This document shows positions 19,428-26,900 of a stretch of DNA of 36,080 nt, piece after piece. The stretch covers positions 1 to 36,080 of the forward strand of contig NZ_NOKQ01000180.1 of the NCBI RefSeq assembly GCF_002265435.1, read 5' to 3'. The position numbers and the translations under genes were made by a program. Below the pieces are notes generated by a model. That model saw only the letters and a program-made list of their open reading frames with translations. It was not told the origin of the DNA and made no database searches. Numbering within the stretch: the stretch's first letter is position 1; each line of letters opens with the position of its first letter. The stretch comes from Tetzosporium hominis. Its GTDB lineage: Bacteria; Bacillota; Bacilli; Bacillales_A; Planococcaceae.

Positions 19428-19489
19428 GTGTTACACTGAGTACACAGAATTTAGCAAACACGGTTTGCATCGAAAGGATCAAGAACGGT

Positions 19490-20365
19490 ATGTATTTTGT
19501 AAAAGCACCTGCCAAAATCAATTTAACTTTAGACACGCTAGCCAAACGATCTGACGGTTACCATGAAGTAGAGATGATCATGACGACGGTTGACCTAGCA
19601 GACCGTATCGGTTTAGAAGCTCGAGAAGACGGCATCATTGAAATCGTCTCTGTAGACCGCTTTATCCCAAACGACGCCAAAAACCTCGCGTTCCAAGCTG
19701 CGGCTCTTTTGAAGAAGCGCTATGACGTATCTCAAGGTGTCTCGATCACCATTGAAAAAAATATACCAGTTGCCGCTGGGTTAGCCGGAGGAAGTTCGGA
19801 TGCAGCAGCTACGTTACGTGGATTGAATCATGTCTGGAATCTTGGATTGTCTCTTGACGAGCTAGCAGTTCTTGGAGCTGAAATCGGGTCTGACGTGCCA
19901 TTTTGCGTATACGGAGGCACAGCACTCGCTACAGGACGAGGAGAGAAAATCGAGCACTTACCAGCTCCTCCACCTTGTTGGGTCATTTTAGCGAAACCGG
20001 TCATCGGAGTATCGACTGCCGAGATTTACGGCCAACTCGACTTATCTACGGCATTCCATCCGGATACACAAGCTATGATTCGCGCAATTGACGAGAAAGA
20101 CTTTGAGGCAATGATCCACGGCCTTGGAAATACTCTTGAAGGAGTGACGCTTCACTTGTATCCAGAGGTCAAAGAATTGAAGGAACAAATGAAACGTTTC
20201 GGAGCAGAAGGTGTCTTGATGTCAGGGAGCGGTCCGACCGTATTCGGCATCGTCCAGCAAGAATCCAGAGCCCAACGCGTTGTAAATGCGTTACGAGGCT
20301 TTTGTGACGAAGTCTATTGTGTCCGTTTGCTCGGAGACCGAGAAGAGTTGCCTAAAGGCGTATAA
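19490..20365 (+). CDS. ispE: 4-diphosphocytidyl-2-C-methyl-D-erythritol kinase
   Basis: IspE phosphorylates CDP-methylerythritol in the non-mevalonate isoprenoid pathway. The 291-residue GHMP kinase has [12 protein letters not shown] at the start, the ATP loop [14 protein letters not shown] (93-106) and the C-terminal [11 protein letters not shown]. The ATG at 19490 matches where the family begins; an ATG further upstream at 19418 lies inside the veg terminator and would add 24 unconserved residues. AAAGGA is 12 bases before the start, slightly far. purR follows after 45 bases. Confidence 0.95.
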   Translation: MYFVKAPAKINLTLDTLAKRSDGYHEVEMIMTTVDLADRIGLEAREDGIIEIVSVDRFIPNDAKNLAFQAAALLKKRYDVSQGVSITIEKNIPVAAGLAGGSSDAAATLRGLNHVWNLGLSLDELAVLGAEIGSDVPFCVYGGTALATGRGEKIEHLPAPPPCWVILAKPVIGVSTAEIYGQLDLSTAFHPDTQAMIRAIDEKDFEAMIHGLGNTLEGVTLHLYPEVKELKEQMKRFGAEGVLMSGSGPTVFGIVQQESRAQRVVNALRGFCDEVYCVRLLGDREELPKGV

Positions 20366-20410
20366 TTGTGGTACGTTTACTGTAAAATATTCGGAATTGG
20401 AGGAAATCAC

Positions 20411-21244
20411 GTGAAGTGGAAACGTAGTGAACGGCTCGTGGATATGACCCAGCATCTGCTCGATCATCCGCACCGTCTTATTCCCTTAACGTATTTCGCA
20501 TCTCTTTATGATTCTGCCAAGTCTTCCATCAGTGAAGATTTGACGATTGTCAGTGAAACCTTAGAGGCACGAGGTAAAGGTCATCTGTTAACGGTCCCTG
20601 GAGCAGCAGGCGGTGTGAAATACATTCCTAAGTTACATGAAACAGAAATCCGTGCAATCACGGATGAATTGAAAGAGAGAATGTCGCAATCTGACCGTCT
20701 CCTGCCAGGCGGCTACCTGTATATGACAGACCTGCTAGGTGACCCGGACCTTATGAACCGCATCGGTAAAGTCTTTGCTACTGTCTATGCGAATCAAAAA
20801 ATCGACGCAATCATGACTGTGGCTACAAAAGGGATTCCAATTGCCCATGCCATTGCGCGTCATCTGAACGTTCCTGTAATCGTGGTACGACGAGACAGCA
20901 AAGTGACAGAAGGGCCGACGGTGAGTATCAACTACGTATCGGGTTCTGCACGCCGCATCCAGACGATGGTCCTGTCAAAGCGCAGCATGGAAAAAGGCAA
21001 GCGTGTCTTGCTGACAGATGACTTCATGAAAGTAGGAGGCACCATGAACGGTATGAAGAGCCTGCTCGCTGAGTTTGACGGCGAACTGGCGGGTGTCGCA
21101 GTATTGATTGAAGCGGAACACACTGCAGAAGTGCTTGTACAAGATTACGTCTCTTTATTAAAATTAAAGCAAGTCGATGAGCGCAACGGCTCGATCGTAC
21201 TCGAAGAAGGCAACTATTTTCAGAAGGGCGGAACTCAATCGTGA
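20411..21244 (+). CDS. purR: purine operon repressor PurR
   Basis: PurR of Firmicutes represses purine synthesis genes and is released by PRPP. The 277-residue protein has an N-terminal winged helix ([29 protein letters not shown]) and a phosphoribosyltransferase-like domain with the PRPP motif [13 protein letters not shown] (199-211). GTG at 20411 was chosen because TGGAGG lies seven bases before it and the family starts MKxxRSxRLVD; upstream codons in frame do not match the family. The stop overlaps the ridA start by four bases, as in B. subtilis purR-yabJ. Confidence 0.96.
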   Translation: MKWKRSERLVDMTQHLLDHPHRLIPLTYFASLYDSAKSSISEDLTIVSETLEARGKGHLLTVPGAAGGVKYIPKLHETEIRAITDELKERMSQSDRLLPGGYLYMTDLLGDPDLMNRIGKVFATVYANQKIDAIMTVATKGIPIAHAIARHLNVPVIVVRRDSKVTEGPTVSINYVSGSARRIQTMVLSKRSMEKGKRVLLTDDFMKVGGTMNGMKSLLAEFDGELAGVAVLIEAEHTAEVLVQDYVSLLKLKQVDERNGSIVLEEGNYFQKGGTQS

Positions 21245-21618
21245 AAACTGTATCCACTACAAAAGCACCAGCAGCTATCGGACCATACGTCCAAGGCATG
21301 GTCGTAAACGGCATGTTCTATAGTTCAGGACAAATTCCATTAACTGCGGATGGCGAACTGGTAGACGGTTCTATCGTCGAGCAGACGGCACAAGTCTTCA
21401 AAAACTTAGAAGCAGTGTTAGAAGAAGCTGGTTCTTCTTTACAGCACGTCGTGAAGACGATGGTGTTCTTAAAAGACATGAACGACTTCGTGGAGTTCAA
21501 TGAAGCTTATGAGAAACACTTTGCAGGACACAAACCTGCACGCTCTGCAGTAGAAGTAGCGCGTCTTCCAAAAGACGTCAAAGTTGAAATCGAAGTCATT
21601 GCAGTTGTAGCTGAATAA
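21241..21618 (+). CDS. ridA: RidA/YabJ enamine-imine deaminase
   Basis: RidA hydrolyses reactive enamine/imine intermediates such as 2-aminoacrylate and protects PLP enzymes. The 125-residue protein has the family length and the conserved Arg101 in the [15 protein letters not shown] stretch, plus FYSSGQIPL and VEIEVIA. The start is GTG within the purR stop (GTGA overlap). In B. subtilis YabJ was first linked to purA repression, in keeping with its coupling to purR. A terminator follows. Confidence 0.95.
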   Translation: MKTVSTTKAPAAIGPYVQGMVVNGMFYSSGQIPLTADGELVDGSIVEQTAQVFKNLEAVLEEAGSSLQHVVKTMVFLKDMNDFVEFNEAYEKHFAGHKPARSAVEVARLPKDVKVEIEVIAVVAE

Positions 21619-21634
21619 TCTCTCAAGAAAAAGG

Positions 21635-21664
21635 CAGATTCTCGCTAGAGAGTCTGTTTTTTTT
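21635..21664 (+). terminator. terminator after ridA
   Basis: The stem CAGATTCTC / GAGAGTCTG with a short loop is followed by eight T. Confidence 0.85.
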
Positions 21665-21750
21665 GTGATGAATAGGCAAAAAACAGGTAGAAAGCAGGGA
21701 ACATTAAACTTTTTAGATTATTTGAAATTTTTTTAATAAACTAGAAGGAA

Positions 21751-21779
21751 TTGTTACACTTTTGTAGAAATCTTATAAA
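21751..21779 (+). promoter_or_regulatory. spoVG promoter region
   Basis: TTGTTA (21751-21756), 17 bases and TATAAA (21774-21779) fit sigma-A. The stretch GGAATTGTTACACTTTTG resembles the core of the B. subtilis spoVG promoter that is read by sigma-H, and a long A/T-rich block lies upstream as in that gene. I cannot fit a clean sigma-H -35 box, so sigma-H control is only a suggestion. Confidence 0.5.
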
Positions 21780-21820
21780 AGCACAACAAATACATCTTAG
21801 AATGAGGAGTGGTGACACCC

Positions 21821-22126
21821 GTGGAAGTAACGGATGTTCGGTTACGAAAAGTAGAAACAGAAGGCAGAATGCGAGCCATCGCATCGATTACACTTGATCA
21901 TGAGTTTGTGGTCCATGACCTTCGCGTCATCGACGGCAACGCAGGTCTATTCGTTGCTATGCCAAGCAAACGCACCCCAGACGGAGAATTCCGTGACATC
22001 GCGCACCCTATCAATGCCACAACCCGTACGAAGGTACAGGATGCGGTACTAGCTGCCTACCATCAATCAGATGCTCAGCCACTTGCGGAAGACGCACCAC
22101 TGGCCGCCGAACAAAGCTATTCTTAA
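21821..22126 (+). CDS. spoVG: SpoVG, RNA-binding regulator
   Basis: The 101-residue product is SpoVG, conserved also in non-spore-forming Firmicutes, where it acts as a nucleic-acid-binding regulator. It begins with the invariant [11 protein letters not shown] and contains [18 protein letters not shown] and [18 protein letters not shown]. The GTG at 21821 is the start (family N-terminus, GAGGAG ten bases before); two GTG codons further upstream lie in the ribosome-binding region. The TAA stop lies in the loop and right arm of the terminator. Confidence 0.95.
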   Translation: MEVTDVRLRKVETEGRMRAIASITLDHEFVVHDLRVIDGNAGLFVAMPSKRTPDGEFRDIAHPINATTRTKVQDAVLAAYHQSDAQPLAEDAPLAAEQSYS

Positions 22127-22141
22127 TAGCTTTGTTTTTTT
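22110..22141 (+). terminator. terminator after spoVG, overlapping its stop codon
   Basis: The perfect stem AACAAAGCTATT / AATAGCTTTGTT with loop CTT is followed by seven T. The left arm encodes the last codons of spoVG. Repeat module III begins right after it. Confidence 0.92.
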
Positions 22142-22167
22142 ATATTTAGATGTGGAGCCGACTGTTC

Positions 22168-22247
22168 AGAAACTCCGCTAAATGTCAGCGTGACCGAGGA
22201 GGCGTTCCTTGCCTCATCGGTTGCGATGATATTTGGCGTGTGTTTCT
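22168..22247 (+). repeat. 80-nt palindrome P4
   Basis: It runs from AGAAAC to GTTTCT with apex GAGGC-GTTCCTT-GCCTC at 22199-22215 and arms of 31 and 32 nt. The 5' flank TAGATGTGGAG matches that of P1, and the 3' flank GCAGCTCGATTACACCTAG matches the P1 3' flank. The body is nearly identical to P3, with changes in one arm often matched in the other. Confidence 0.85.
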
Positions 22248-22311
22248 AGGAGGCGCAGCTCGATTACACCTAGATGTGGAGAACGCCGCTCTTATTAGTA
22301 AGCCCTTAACC

Positions 22312-22349
22312 AACAAAAAACCCACTCTCGCCAAAGCGAAAATGGGTTT
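22312..22349 (-). terminator. terminator-like hairpin read on the minus strand
   Basis: On the minus strand, AAACCCA ... TGGGTTT with an inner TCGC/GCGA stem is followed by a T run. No minus-strand gene lies upstream of it within several kilobases. It could end a non-coding transcript across arrays B and C, or be part of the module. Confidence 0.45.
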
Positions 22350-22385
22350 GAACGAAGTATGGAAATGCTTTAGTTAGGTGATTAT

Positions 22386-22490
22386 TACATCAAATGCTCT
22401 GACTCTGACGTTAGCGGCTTTCATTATGACATTAATTCACTTCACTCTGACAGTAGCGGCTCCTACTCTTACATTCCTCGTTTTATGGAA
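22386..22490 (+). repeat. 21-nt-period array B (five units)
   Basis: Five units start at 22386, 22407, 22428, 22449 and 22470. Each begins (G/T)AC; units two and four share GTAGCGGCT or TTAGCGGCT. The sequence from about 22375 to 22535 recurs inverted as array D at 35765-35940, unit by unit, with scattered point changes. Confidence 0.85.
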
Positions 22491-22566
22491 CCTAATTTCA
22501 CTCACCCCTCAGCTACCCAAGCCCTTTCTAGTAAGATCTTAAGGACATTTGGGGTTTTCTAAAAGG

Positions 22567-22580
22567 TGAGCGGTCGTTCT
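22567..22580 (+). repeat. 14-nt leader TGAGCGGTCGTTCT before array C
   Basis: Identical to 8308-8321, where it precedes array A. Here it directly abuts the first unit of array C. Confidence 0.7.
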
Positions 22581-22683
22581 GGTGCAAGTAATTCGTTTTC
22601 TAGGACATGTAGTTGCGTTTCTAGACCATGCAACATGCTTTCTAGGACATGTAAACTCATTTGTCGATCCCAAGTCGTTTTAT
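22579..22683 (+). repeat. 21-nt-period array C (about five units)
   Basis: Units start at 22579, 22600, 22621, 22642 and 22663. Three central units begin CTAGGACATG or CTAGACCATG and end in TTT. The GAC anchor and exact 21-base spacing match the other arrays, though the sequence differs. Confidence 0.82.
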
Positions 22684-22787
22684 GGAAACCAGTCCTTCCA
22701 CTACAAACCCCCATCCCTATCCCCCGCCCATAAAATCGAAACATATAAACATAATGTTTTCTCGCAATTTTGTCAATATAGAAATTG

Positions 22788-22816
22788 TTGAAAAATGCAT
22801 TTTTATCGGCTATAGT
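22788..22816 (+). promoter_or_regulatory. glmU promoter
   Basis: TTGAAA (22788-22793), a 17-base spacer and TATAGT (22811-22816). Transcription would start near 22823, giving a leader of about 25 bases. Confidence 0.65.
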
Positions 22817-22847
22817 CAAAAGAGGAAATTCGACATGGAGGATGACT

Positions 22848-24212
22848 ATGACAAATTTATTTGCAGTCGTATTAGCGGCTGGTAAAGGTACTCGAATGAA
22901 ATCATCTTTATATAAAGTATTACACCCGGTTTGCGGGAAACCTATGGTAGACCACGTCGTGAGCAACATGGAGAAACTCGGCGCGACCGAGATTGTATCC
23001 GTTGTCGGTCACGGAGCAGAAATGGTGAAGGACACGCTTGGGGAACGTTCTACTTATGTCGTTCAAGAAGAGCAGCTAGGAACAGCACACGCAGTTCAGC
23101 AAGCAGAAGCAGTACTAGACGGTCGTGAAGGAACAACAATCGTTATTTGTGGAGACACACCACTAATCACTCCAGAAACGATTCAGCAACTGATGACAAC
23201 GCACCATGAAGCAGGGGCGAAAGCTACAATCCTTACAGCTATCGTAGACGATCCTACAGGCTACGGACGTATTCTGCGTGGTGAAGACGAACTAGTTACA
23301 GGGATCGTTGAGCAAAAAGATGCGACTCCAGAGCAACAAAAAGTACAAGAGATCAACTCGGGTACGTATTGTTTCGACAACAAAGCGCTTTTCGAAGCAC
23401 TGAAAAAAGTCGATAACAACAACTCACAAGGTGAATACTACTTAACAGACGTCATCAGCATCTTAAAAGAGCAGGGCGAAGCGATTGCCGCATTCGCAGC
23501 AGCAGATGCAGATGAGCTTCTTGGTGTAAATGACCGCGTGGCGTTGTCACAAGCAGAGAGCTATATGCGTCGTCGTTTGGCTATGCACCACATGCGTGAA
23601 GGAGTAACAATCATCGACCCAGCCTCTACTTACATCGGAGCAGATGTTGTGATTGGTTCTGATACCGTTCTTCTTCCAGGCACGATGCTTGAAGGTTCTA
23701 CTGTAATTGGAGAGAACAGCACAATCGGTCCGAACACGCACTTAAAGAATTCGCACATTGGCAGCCATACAACAGTGCACTCCTCTGTTGTGACAGATAG
23801 CAAGATTGCAGACCACGTAGTAGTTGGTCCGTTCGCACACATCCGTCCAGGTTCTGACCTAGGCAACCATGTGAAAATCGGAAACTTCGTTGAAGTGAAA
23901 AAGGCTACGATTGATGAAGGTTCTAAACTTTCGCATCTAACCTATATGGGCGATGCGGAAATTGGTAAGAATGTTAACATCGGGTGCGGCACTATTTCAG
24001 TCAACTACGACGGGAAGAACAAGTTCAAGACAACAATCGAAGACAATGCGTTCATCGGCTGTAACTCGAACTTAGTAGCACCAGTGACGGTTGGAAAAGG
24101 CGCTTATGTCGCAGCAGGTACAACTGTGACGAAAAATGTAACAGAAGATTCACTAGCCATTGGACGCGTAAAGCAGGAAAATAAAGAAGGTTACGCAAAA
24201 CGTATTAAGTAA
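22848..24212 (+). CDS. glmU: bifunctional GlcNAc-1-phosphate uridyltransferase / GlcN-1-phosphate acetyltransferase
   Basis: GlmU makes UDP-N-acetylglucosamine, the precursor for peptidoglycan and teichoic acid. The 454-residue protein has an N-terminal nucleotidyltransferase domain with [10 protein letters not shown] (9-18), LGTAHAVQQ and YLTDVI, and a C-terminal left-handed beta-helix made of hexapeptide repeats (for example [29 protein letters not shown]) ending in the acetyltransferase site. GGAGGA lies before the ATG at 22848; an in-frame ATG 63 bases earlier lies upstream of the promoter's -10 box and is not used. prs follows after 30 bases, probably in the same transcript. Confidence 0.97.
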   Translation: MTNLFAVVLAAGKGTRMKSSLYKVLHPVCGKPMVDHVVSNMEKLGATEIVSVVGHGAEMVKDTLGERSTYVVQEEQLGTAHAVQQAEAVLDGREGTTIVICGDTPLITPETIQQLMTTHHEAGAKATILTAIVDDPTGYGRILRGEDELVTGIVEQKDATPEQQKVQEINSGTYCFDNKALFEALKKVDNNNSQGEYYLTDVISILKEQGEAIAAFAAADADELLGVNDRVALSQAESYMRRRLAMHHMREGVTIIDPASTYIGADVVIGSDTVLLPGTMLEGSTVIGENSTIGPNTHLKNSHIGSHTTVHSSVVTDSKIADHVVVGPFAHIRPGSDLGNHVKIGNFVEVKKATIDEGSKLSHLTYMGDAEIGKNVNIGCGTISVNYDGKNKFKTTIEDNAFIGCNSNLVAPVTVGKGAYVAAGTTVTKNVTEDSLAIGRVKQENKEGYAKRIK

Positions 24213-24242
24213 ACCCAATCTACCAAACTCAGGAGGATCATC

Positions 24243-25202
24243 ATGCCCTATCAATACGCAGGTTCAAAATTAAAGATTTTCTCACTTAACTCGAATCCGG
24301 AGCTCGCTGAAAGCATTGCGAAAGAAGTTGGAGTTCCCCTTGGTAAATTAACGGTTACACGCTTCAGTGATGGAGAAGTGCAAATCAATATTGAAGAGAG
24401 TATTCGCGGTAGTGACGTATTCGTCATCCAATCAACGTCATCTCCAGTGAATGAAAACTTAATGGAACTGCTTATTATGTTAGATGCATTAAAACGTGCG
24501 TCTGCACGCACAATCAATGTAGTAATTCCGTATTACGGCTATGCGCGTCAAGACCGCAAAGCGCGTTCTCGTGAACCGATTACAGCGAAATTGGTTGCTA
24601 ACCTATTAACGTCTGCAGGTGCTACACGTGCAATTACACTTGATTTGCACGCGCCACAGATTCAAGGGTTCTTCGATATTCCAATCGACCACTTAGTTGC
24701 GGTGCCATTACTATCTGATTATTTCTTAGAGAAAAACTTTGATCCTTCTGAAATCGTTATCGTATCACCGGACCACGGTGGTGTAACACGCGCTCGTAAA
24801 ATGGCAGACCGCTTAAAAGCAACGATTGCTATCATCGACAAACGCCGTCCGCGTCCAAACGTGGCAGAAGTCATGAACATCGTTGGTAATGTAGAAGGCA
24901 AGACAGCGATCCTAATCGATGACATTATCGATACAGCAGGAACGATTTCTATTGCAGCTGCTGCATTAAAAGAAAACGGTGCAAAAGATATCTATGCATG
25001 CTGTTCACACCCAGTCCTTTCAGGTCCTGCTATGGAGCGTATTGAAAACTCGGTCATCAAGGAACTAGTCGTTACAGACTCCATTAAATTAGATGACGAG
25101 CAAAAATCTTCAAAAATCGTGGAACTTTCAATTGCGAAATTGCTTGCAGATGCAATCGTTCGCGTTTACGAAGAAAAGTCAGTTAGCACATTGTTTGATT
25201 GA
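24243..25202 (+). CDS. prs: ribose-phosphate pyrophosphokinase
   Basis: Prs makes PRPP from ribose-5-phosphate and ATP, feeding purine, pyrimidine, histidine and tryptophan synthesis. The 319-residue protein shows the flexible loop [28 protein letters not shown], and the PRPP-binding [18 protein letters not shown] precedes the ATG. Its product is the ligand that releases PurR, encoded 3 kb upstream. Confidence 0.97.
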   Translation: MPYQYAGSKLKIFSLNSNPELAESIAKEVGVPLGKLTVTRFSDGEVQINIEESIRGSDVFVIQSTSSPVNENLMELLIMLDALKRASARTINVVIPYYGYARQDRKARSREPITAKLVANLLTSAGATRAITLDLHAPQIQGFFDIPIDHLVAVPLLSDYFLEKNFDPSEIVIVSPDHGGVTRARKMADRLKATIAIIDKRRPRPNVAEVMNIVGNVEGKTAILIDDIIDTAGTISIAAAALKENGAKDIYACCSHPVLSGPAMERIENSVIKELVVTDSIKLDDEQKSSKIVELSIAKLLADAIVRVYEEKSVSTLFD

Positions 25203-25207
25203 TAGAT

Positions 25208-25233
25208 GTTTAGTAACTTGCGTCACGGGGTAA
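25208..25233 (+). promoter_or_regulatory. sigma-B-type promoter before ctc
   Basis: GTTTAG (25208-25213), a 14-base spacer and GGGTAA (25228-25233) closely match the sigma-B consensus GTTTAA-N12-15-GGGTAT. The B. subtilis ctc gene is a classic sigma-B target. No good sigma-A boxes are seen in this 60-base gap. Confidence 0.75.
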
Positions 25234-25262
25234 ACATTTAACTAGTATAACTAGGAGAGTGA

Positions 25263-25916
25263 ATGACTATGACAAAGGTAACAACTCAAACACGTGAATC
25301 AAAGAAGGAAAATACATCCCTACGCGCAAAAGGTTTCGTACCGGCGGTAGTCTATGGATATAAAACAGACAGCAAAGCAATCGCTGTTGAAGAAATTGAA
25401 TTAATTAAAGTACTTCGTGAAGTAGGCCGTAACGGTGTTATGAAATTAGACGTCGACGGAAAAACAATCAATGCCGTTCTTACAGATTATCAACAAGACC
25501 CAATCAAGGGTCAAATCCTTCATGCAGACTTCTTGGCAATCAACATGTCAGAAGAACTTGAAGTTGCTGTAACAGTAACACCTGTCGGCGATGCTGTTGG
25601 TGTGAAAGAAGGCGGTTCATTGACACAACCTAACCGTGAAGTAACTGTAAAAGTGAAACCATCGGATATTCCAGATCATATTGAAGTAGACGTAAGCGAA
25701 ATGAACATCGGAGAGACTTTAACTCTAGGTGACGTTCGCGACAAAATCGACTTTGATGTGCAGGAAGAAGATGATTATGCATTAGTTTCTATCGCAGCTC
25801 CGCGCTCTGATGAAGAATTAGAAGAACTGGATTCTACTGAAGAAGAAGCAACTGAAAAGGATGCTACGGATGTAGAAGCTACAGAAGAAGCACCTGAAGA
25901 AGAAAAAGCTGAATAA
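25263..25916 (+). CDS. ctc: ribosomal protein bL25 of the Ctc (TL5) type
   Basis: The 217-residue protein is the long form of bL25, called Ctc or TL5, which binds 5S rRNA in the large subunit and is a general stress protein in Bacillus. The N-terminal domain (about 1-95) holds the 5S-binding fold (RAKGFVPAVVYG, HADFLAIN), followed by a beta-rich C-terminal domain and a very acidic tail rich in Glu, Asp and Thr from about 180. ATG at 25263 lies five bases after AGGAG; ATG at 25269 is an alternative that removes two residues. It has its own stress-type promoter and a terminator. Confidence 0.94.
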   Translation: MTMTKVTTQTRESKKENTSLRAKGFVPAVVYGYKTDSKAIAVEEIELIKVLREVGRNGVMKLDVDGKTINAVLTDYQQDPIKGQILHADFLAINMSEELEVAVTVTPVGDAVGVKEGGSLTQPNREVTVKVKPSDIPDHIEVDVSEMNIGETLTLGDVRDKIDFDVQEEDDYALVSIAAPRSDEELEELDSTEEEATEKDATDVEATEEAPEEEKAE

Positions 25917-25927
25917 GAAGCGCTCGA

Positions 25928-25965
25928 GAAGAGGAATTGTCAGGAATGGCAGTTCCTCTTCTTTT
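25928..25965 (+). terminator. terminator after ctc
   Basis: The stem GAAGAGGAA / TTCCTCTTC with a loop of about 16 bases is followed by T. pth starts 47 bases later. Confidence 0.8.
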
Positions 25966-26011
25966 CTAGTACACTAGAGAGCATAACGCAAGGAAATGAA
26001 GAGGGACACAA

Positions 26012-26575
26012 ATGAAAATGATTATTGGCCTGGGCAATCCGGGAAAAAAATACGAAAAGACGCGCCATAATATTGGTTTTCTCGTCATCGATGAATTAGC
26101 CAAACAATACGGCGTCGAACTCAATCAAACAAAACATCATGCATTGTATGCCATTGCGCATACTCCAAAAGGCAAAGTACTTCTCGTAAAACCTTATACG
26201 TACATGAACCTTTCGGGAGAAGCGGTCGCACCGCTAATGAAGTATTATGATATTGATGTAGAGGATATAGTTGTCATCTATGATGATTTAGATCTTGGGA
26301 CAGGCAAGCTTCGATTGCGTCAACGCGGCAGTGCAGGTGGTCACAACGGGATCAAATCGTTGATTCAGCATTTGGGTACACAAAACTTTAACCGCATCCG
26401 AATCGGCATCAGTCGACCGCCGGCAGGAATGAAAGTACCAGATTATGTGCTTGCTAACTTCCGTGACGAAGAACAACCTGACATGGAACTCGCTATTAAA
26501 AAAAGTGCCGACGCATGTACACTTTGGCTTGATAAACCATTCTTAGAAGTGATGAACGACTATAACGGTGCATAA
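26012..26575 (+). CDS. pth: peptidyl-tRNA hydrolase
   Basis: Pth (SpoVC in B. subtilis) frees tRNA from peptidyl-tRNA that drops off the ribosome. The 187-residue protein has [18 protein letters not shown] (6-23) with Asn9 and the catalytic His19, the tRNA-contact segment YMNLSG, and [14 protein letters not shown] with the Asp that supports the His, followed by GGHNGIKS. The ATG is preceded by GAAGAGGGA. It is an essential translation gene despite the spoV name. Confidence 0.96.
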   Translation: MKMIIGLGNPGKKYEKTRHNIGFLVIDELAKQYGVELNQTKHHALYAIAHTPKGKVLLVKPYTYMNLSGEAVAPLMKYYDIDVEDIVVIYDDLDLGTGKLRLRQRGSAGGHNGIKSLIQHLGTQNFNRIRIGISRPPAGMKVPDYVLANFRDEEQPDMELAIKKSADACTLWLDKPFLEVMNDYNGA

Positions 26576-26621
26576 AGTGGTTTCTTTTTGCTTATACTGT
26601 CTGTAAAAAGGCGGTGGCAGA

Positions 26622-26846
26622 ATGATACGTAGCAGGTGCCGGCACTGCCGACAAGAAACGAGTGCAATTCCGTATGAGTCGTTTTCAGAAATTGTACAAA
26701 CCGTAACAAAAGAATCGTTGCCTTGGCAGCCGCTCGTCACTGAAGAATATCCTGGTCAGTGGATCGTGGATGGTGTCTGTGTAGCTTGTCGAGATGCGAT
26801 GGAGCAAAATCCGCTCTACTTTTCACTAAACAAATGGATACAGTAA
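26622..26846 (+). CDS. fin: Fin-like small zinc protein (YabK)
   Basis: The 74-residue protein has two CxxC pairs (Cys6/Cys9 and Cys53/Cys56) and ends EQNPLYFSLNKWIQ, which matches the end of B. subtilis Fin (YabK; DUF2757). Fin is an anti-sigma factor that helps switch from sigma-F to sigma-G in the forespore. The middle is divergent. It lies between pth and mfd exactly as in B. subtilis. The ribosome-binding site is GGCGGTGG, of moderate strength. Finding it in a region that lacks other spore genes is notable; it may be a relic or have a further role. Confidence 0.85.
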   Translation: MIRSRCRHCRQETSAIPYESFSEIVQTVTKESLPWQPLVTEEYPGQWIVDGVCVACRDAMEQNPLYFSLNKWIQ

Positions 26847-26848
26847 GT

Positions 26849-26876
26849 GCTTTGGAATCAGCTCCAAAGCCTTTTT
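26849..26876 (+). terminator. terminator between fin and mfd
   Basis: The stem GCTTTGGA / TCCAAAGC with a six-base loop is followed by C and five T. It ends 24 bases before mfd. Confidence 0.8.
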
Positions 26877-26900
26877 CTGTTTTCACTGGAGGAACTCTGT

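Noticed and set aside
22127-22847. Insertion sequence remnant
   Set aside because: No transposase fragment, terminal repeats with target duplication, or coding similarity could be seen; the palindromes are the only mobile-like signal.
22559-22969. Minus-strand 136-codon frame with LHVLE heptads over array C
   Set aside because: Most of it is the reverse of the glmU start and promoter; the heptads follow from the 21-nt period. No start signal is seen.
26570-26600. Sigma-F/G promoter before fin
   Set aside because: GCATA and TATACTG lie at about the right spacing, but the -10 does not match well enough to report.
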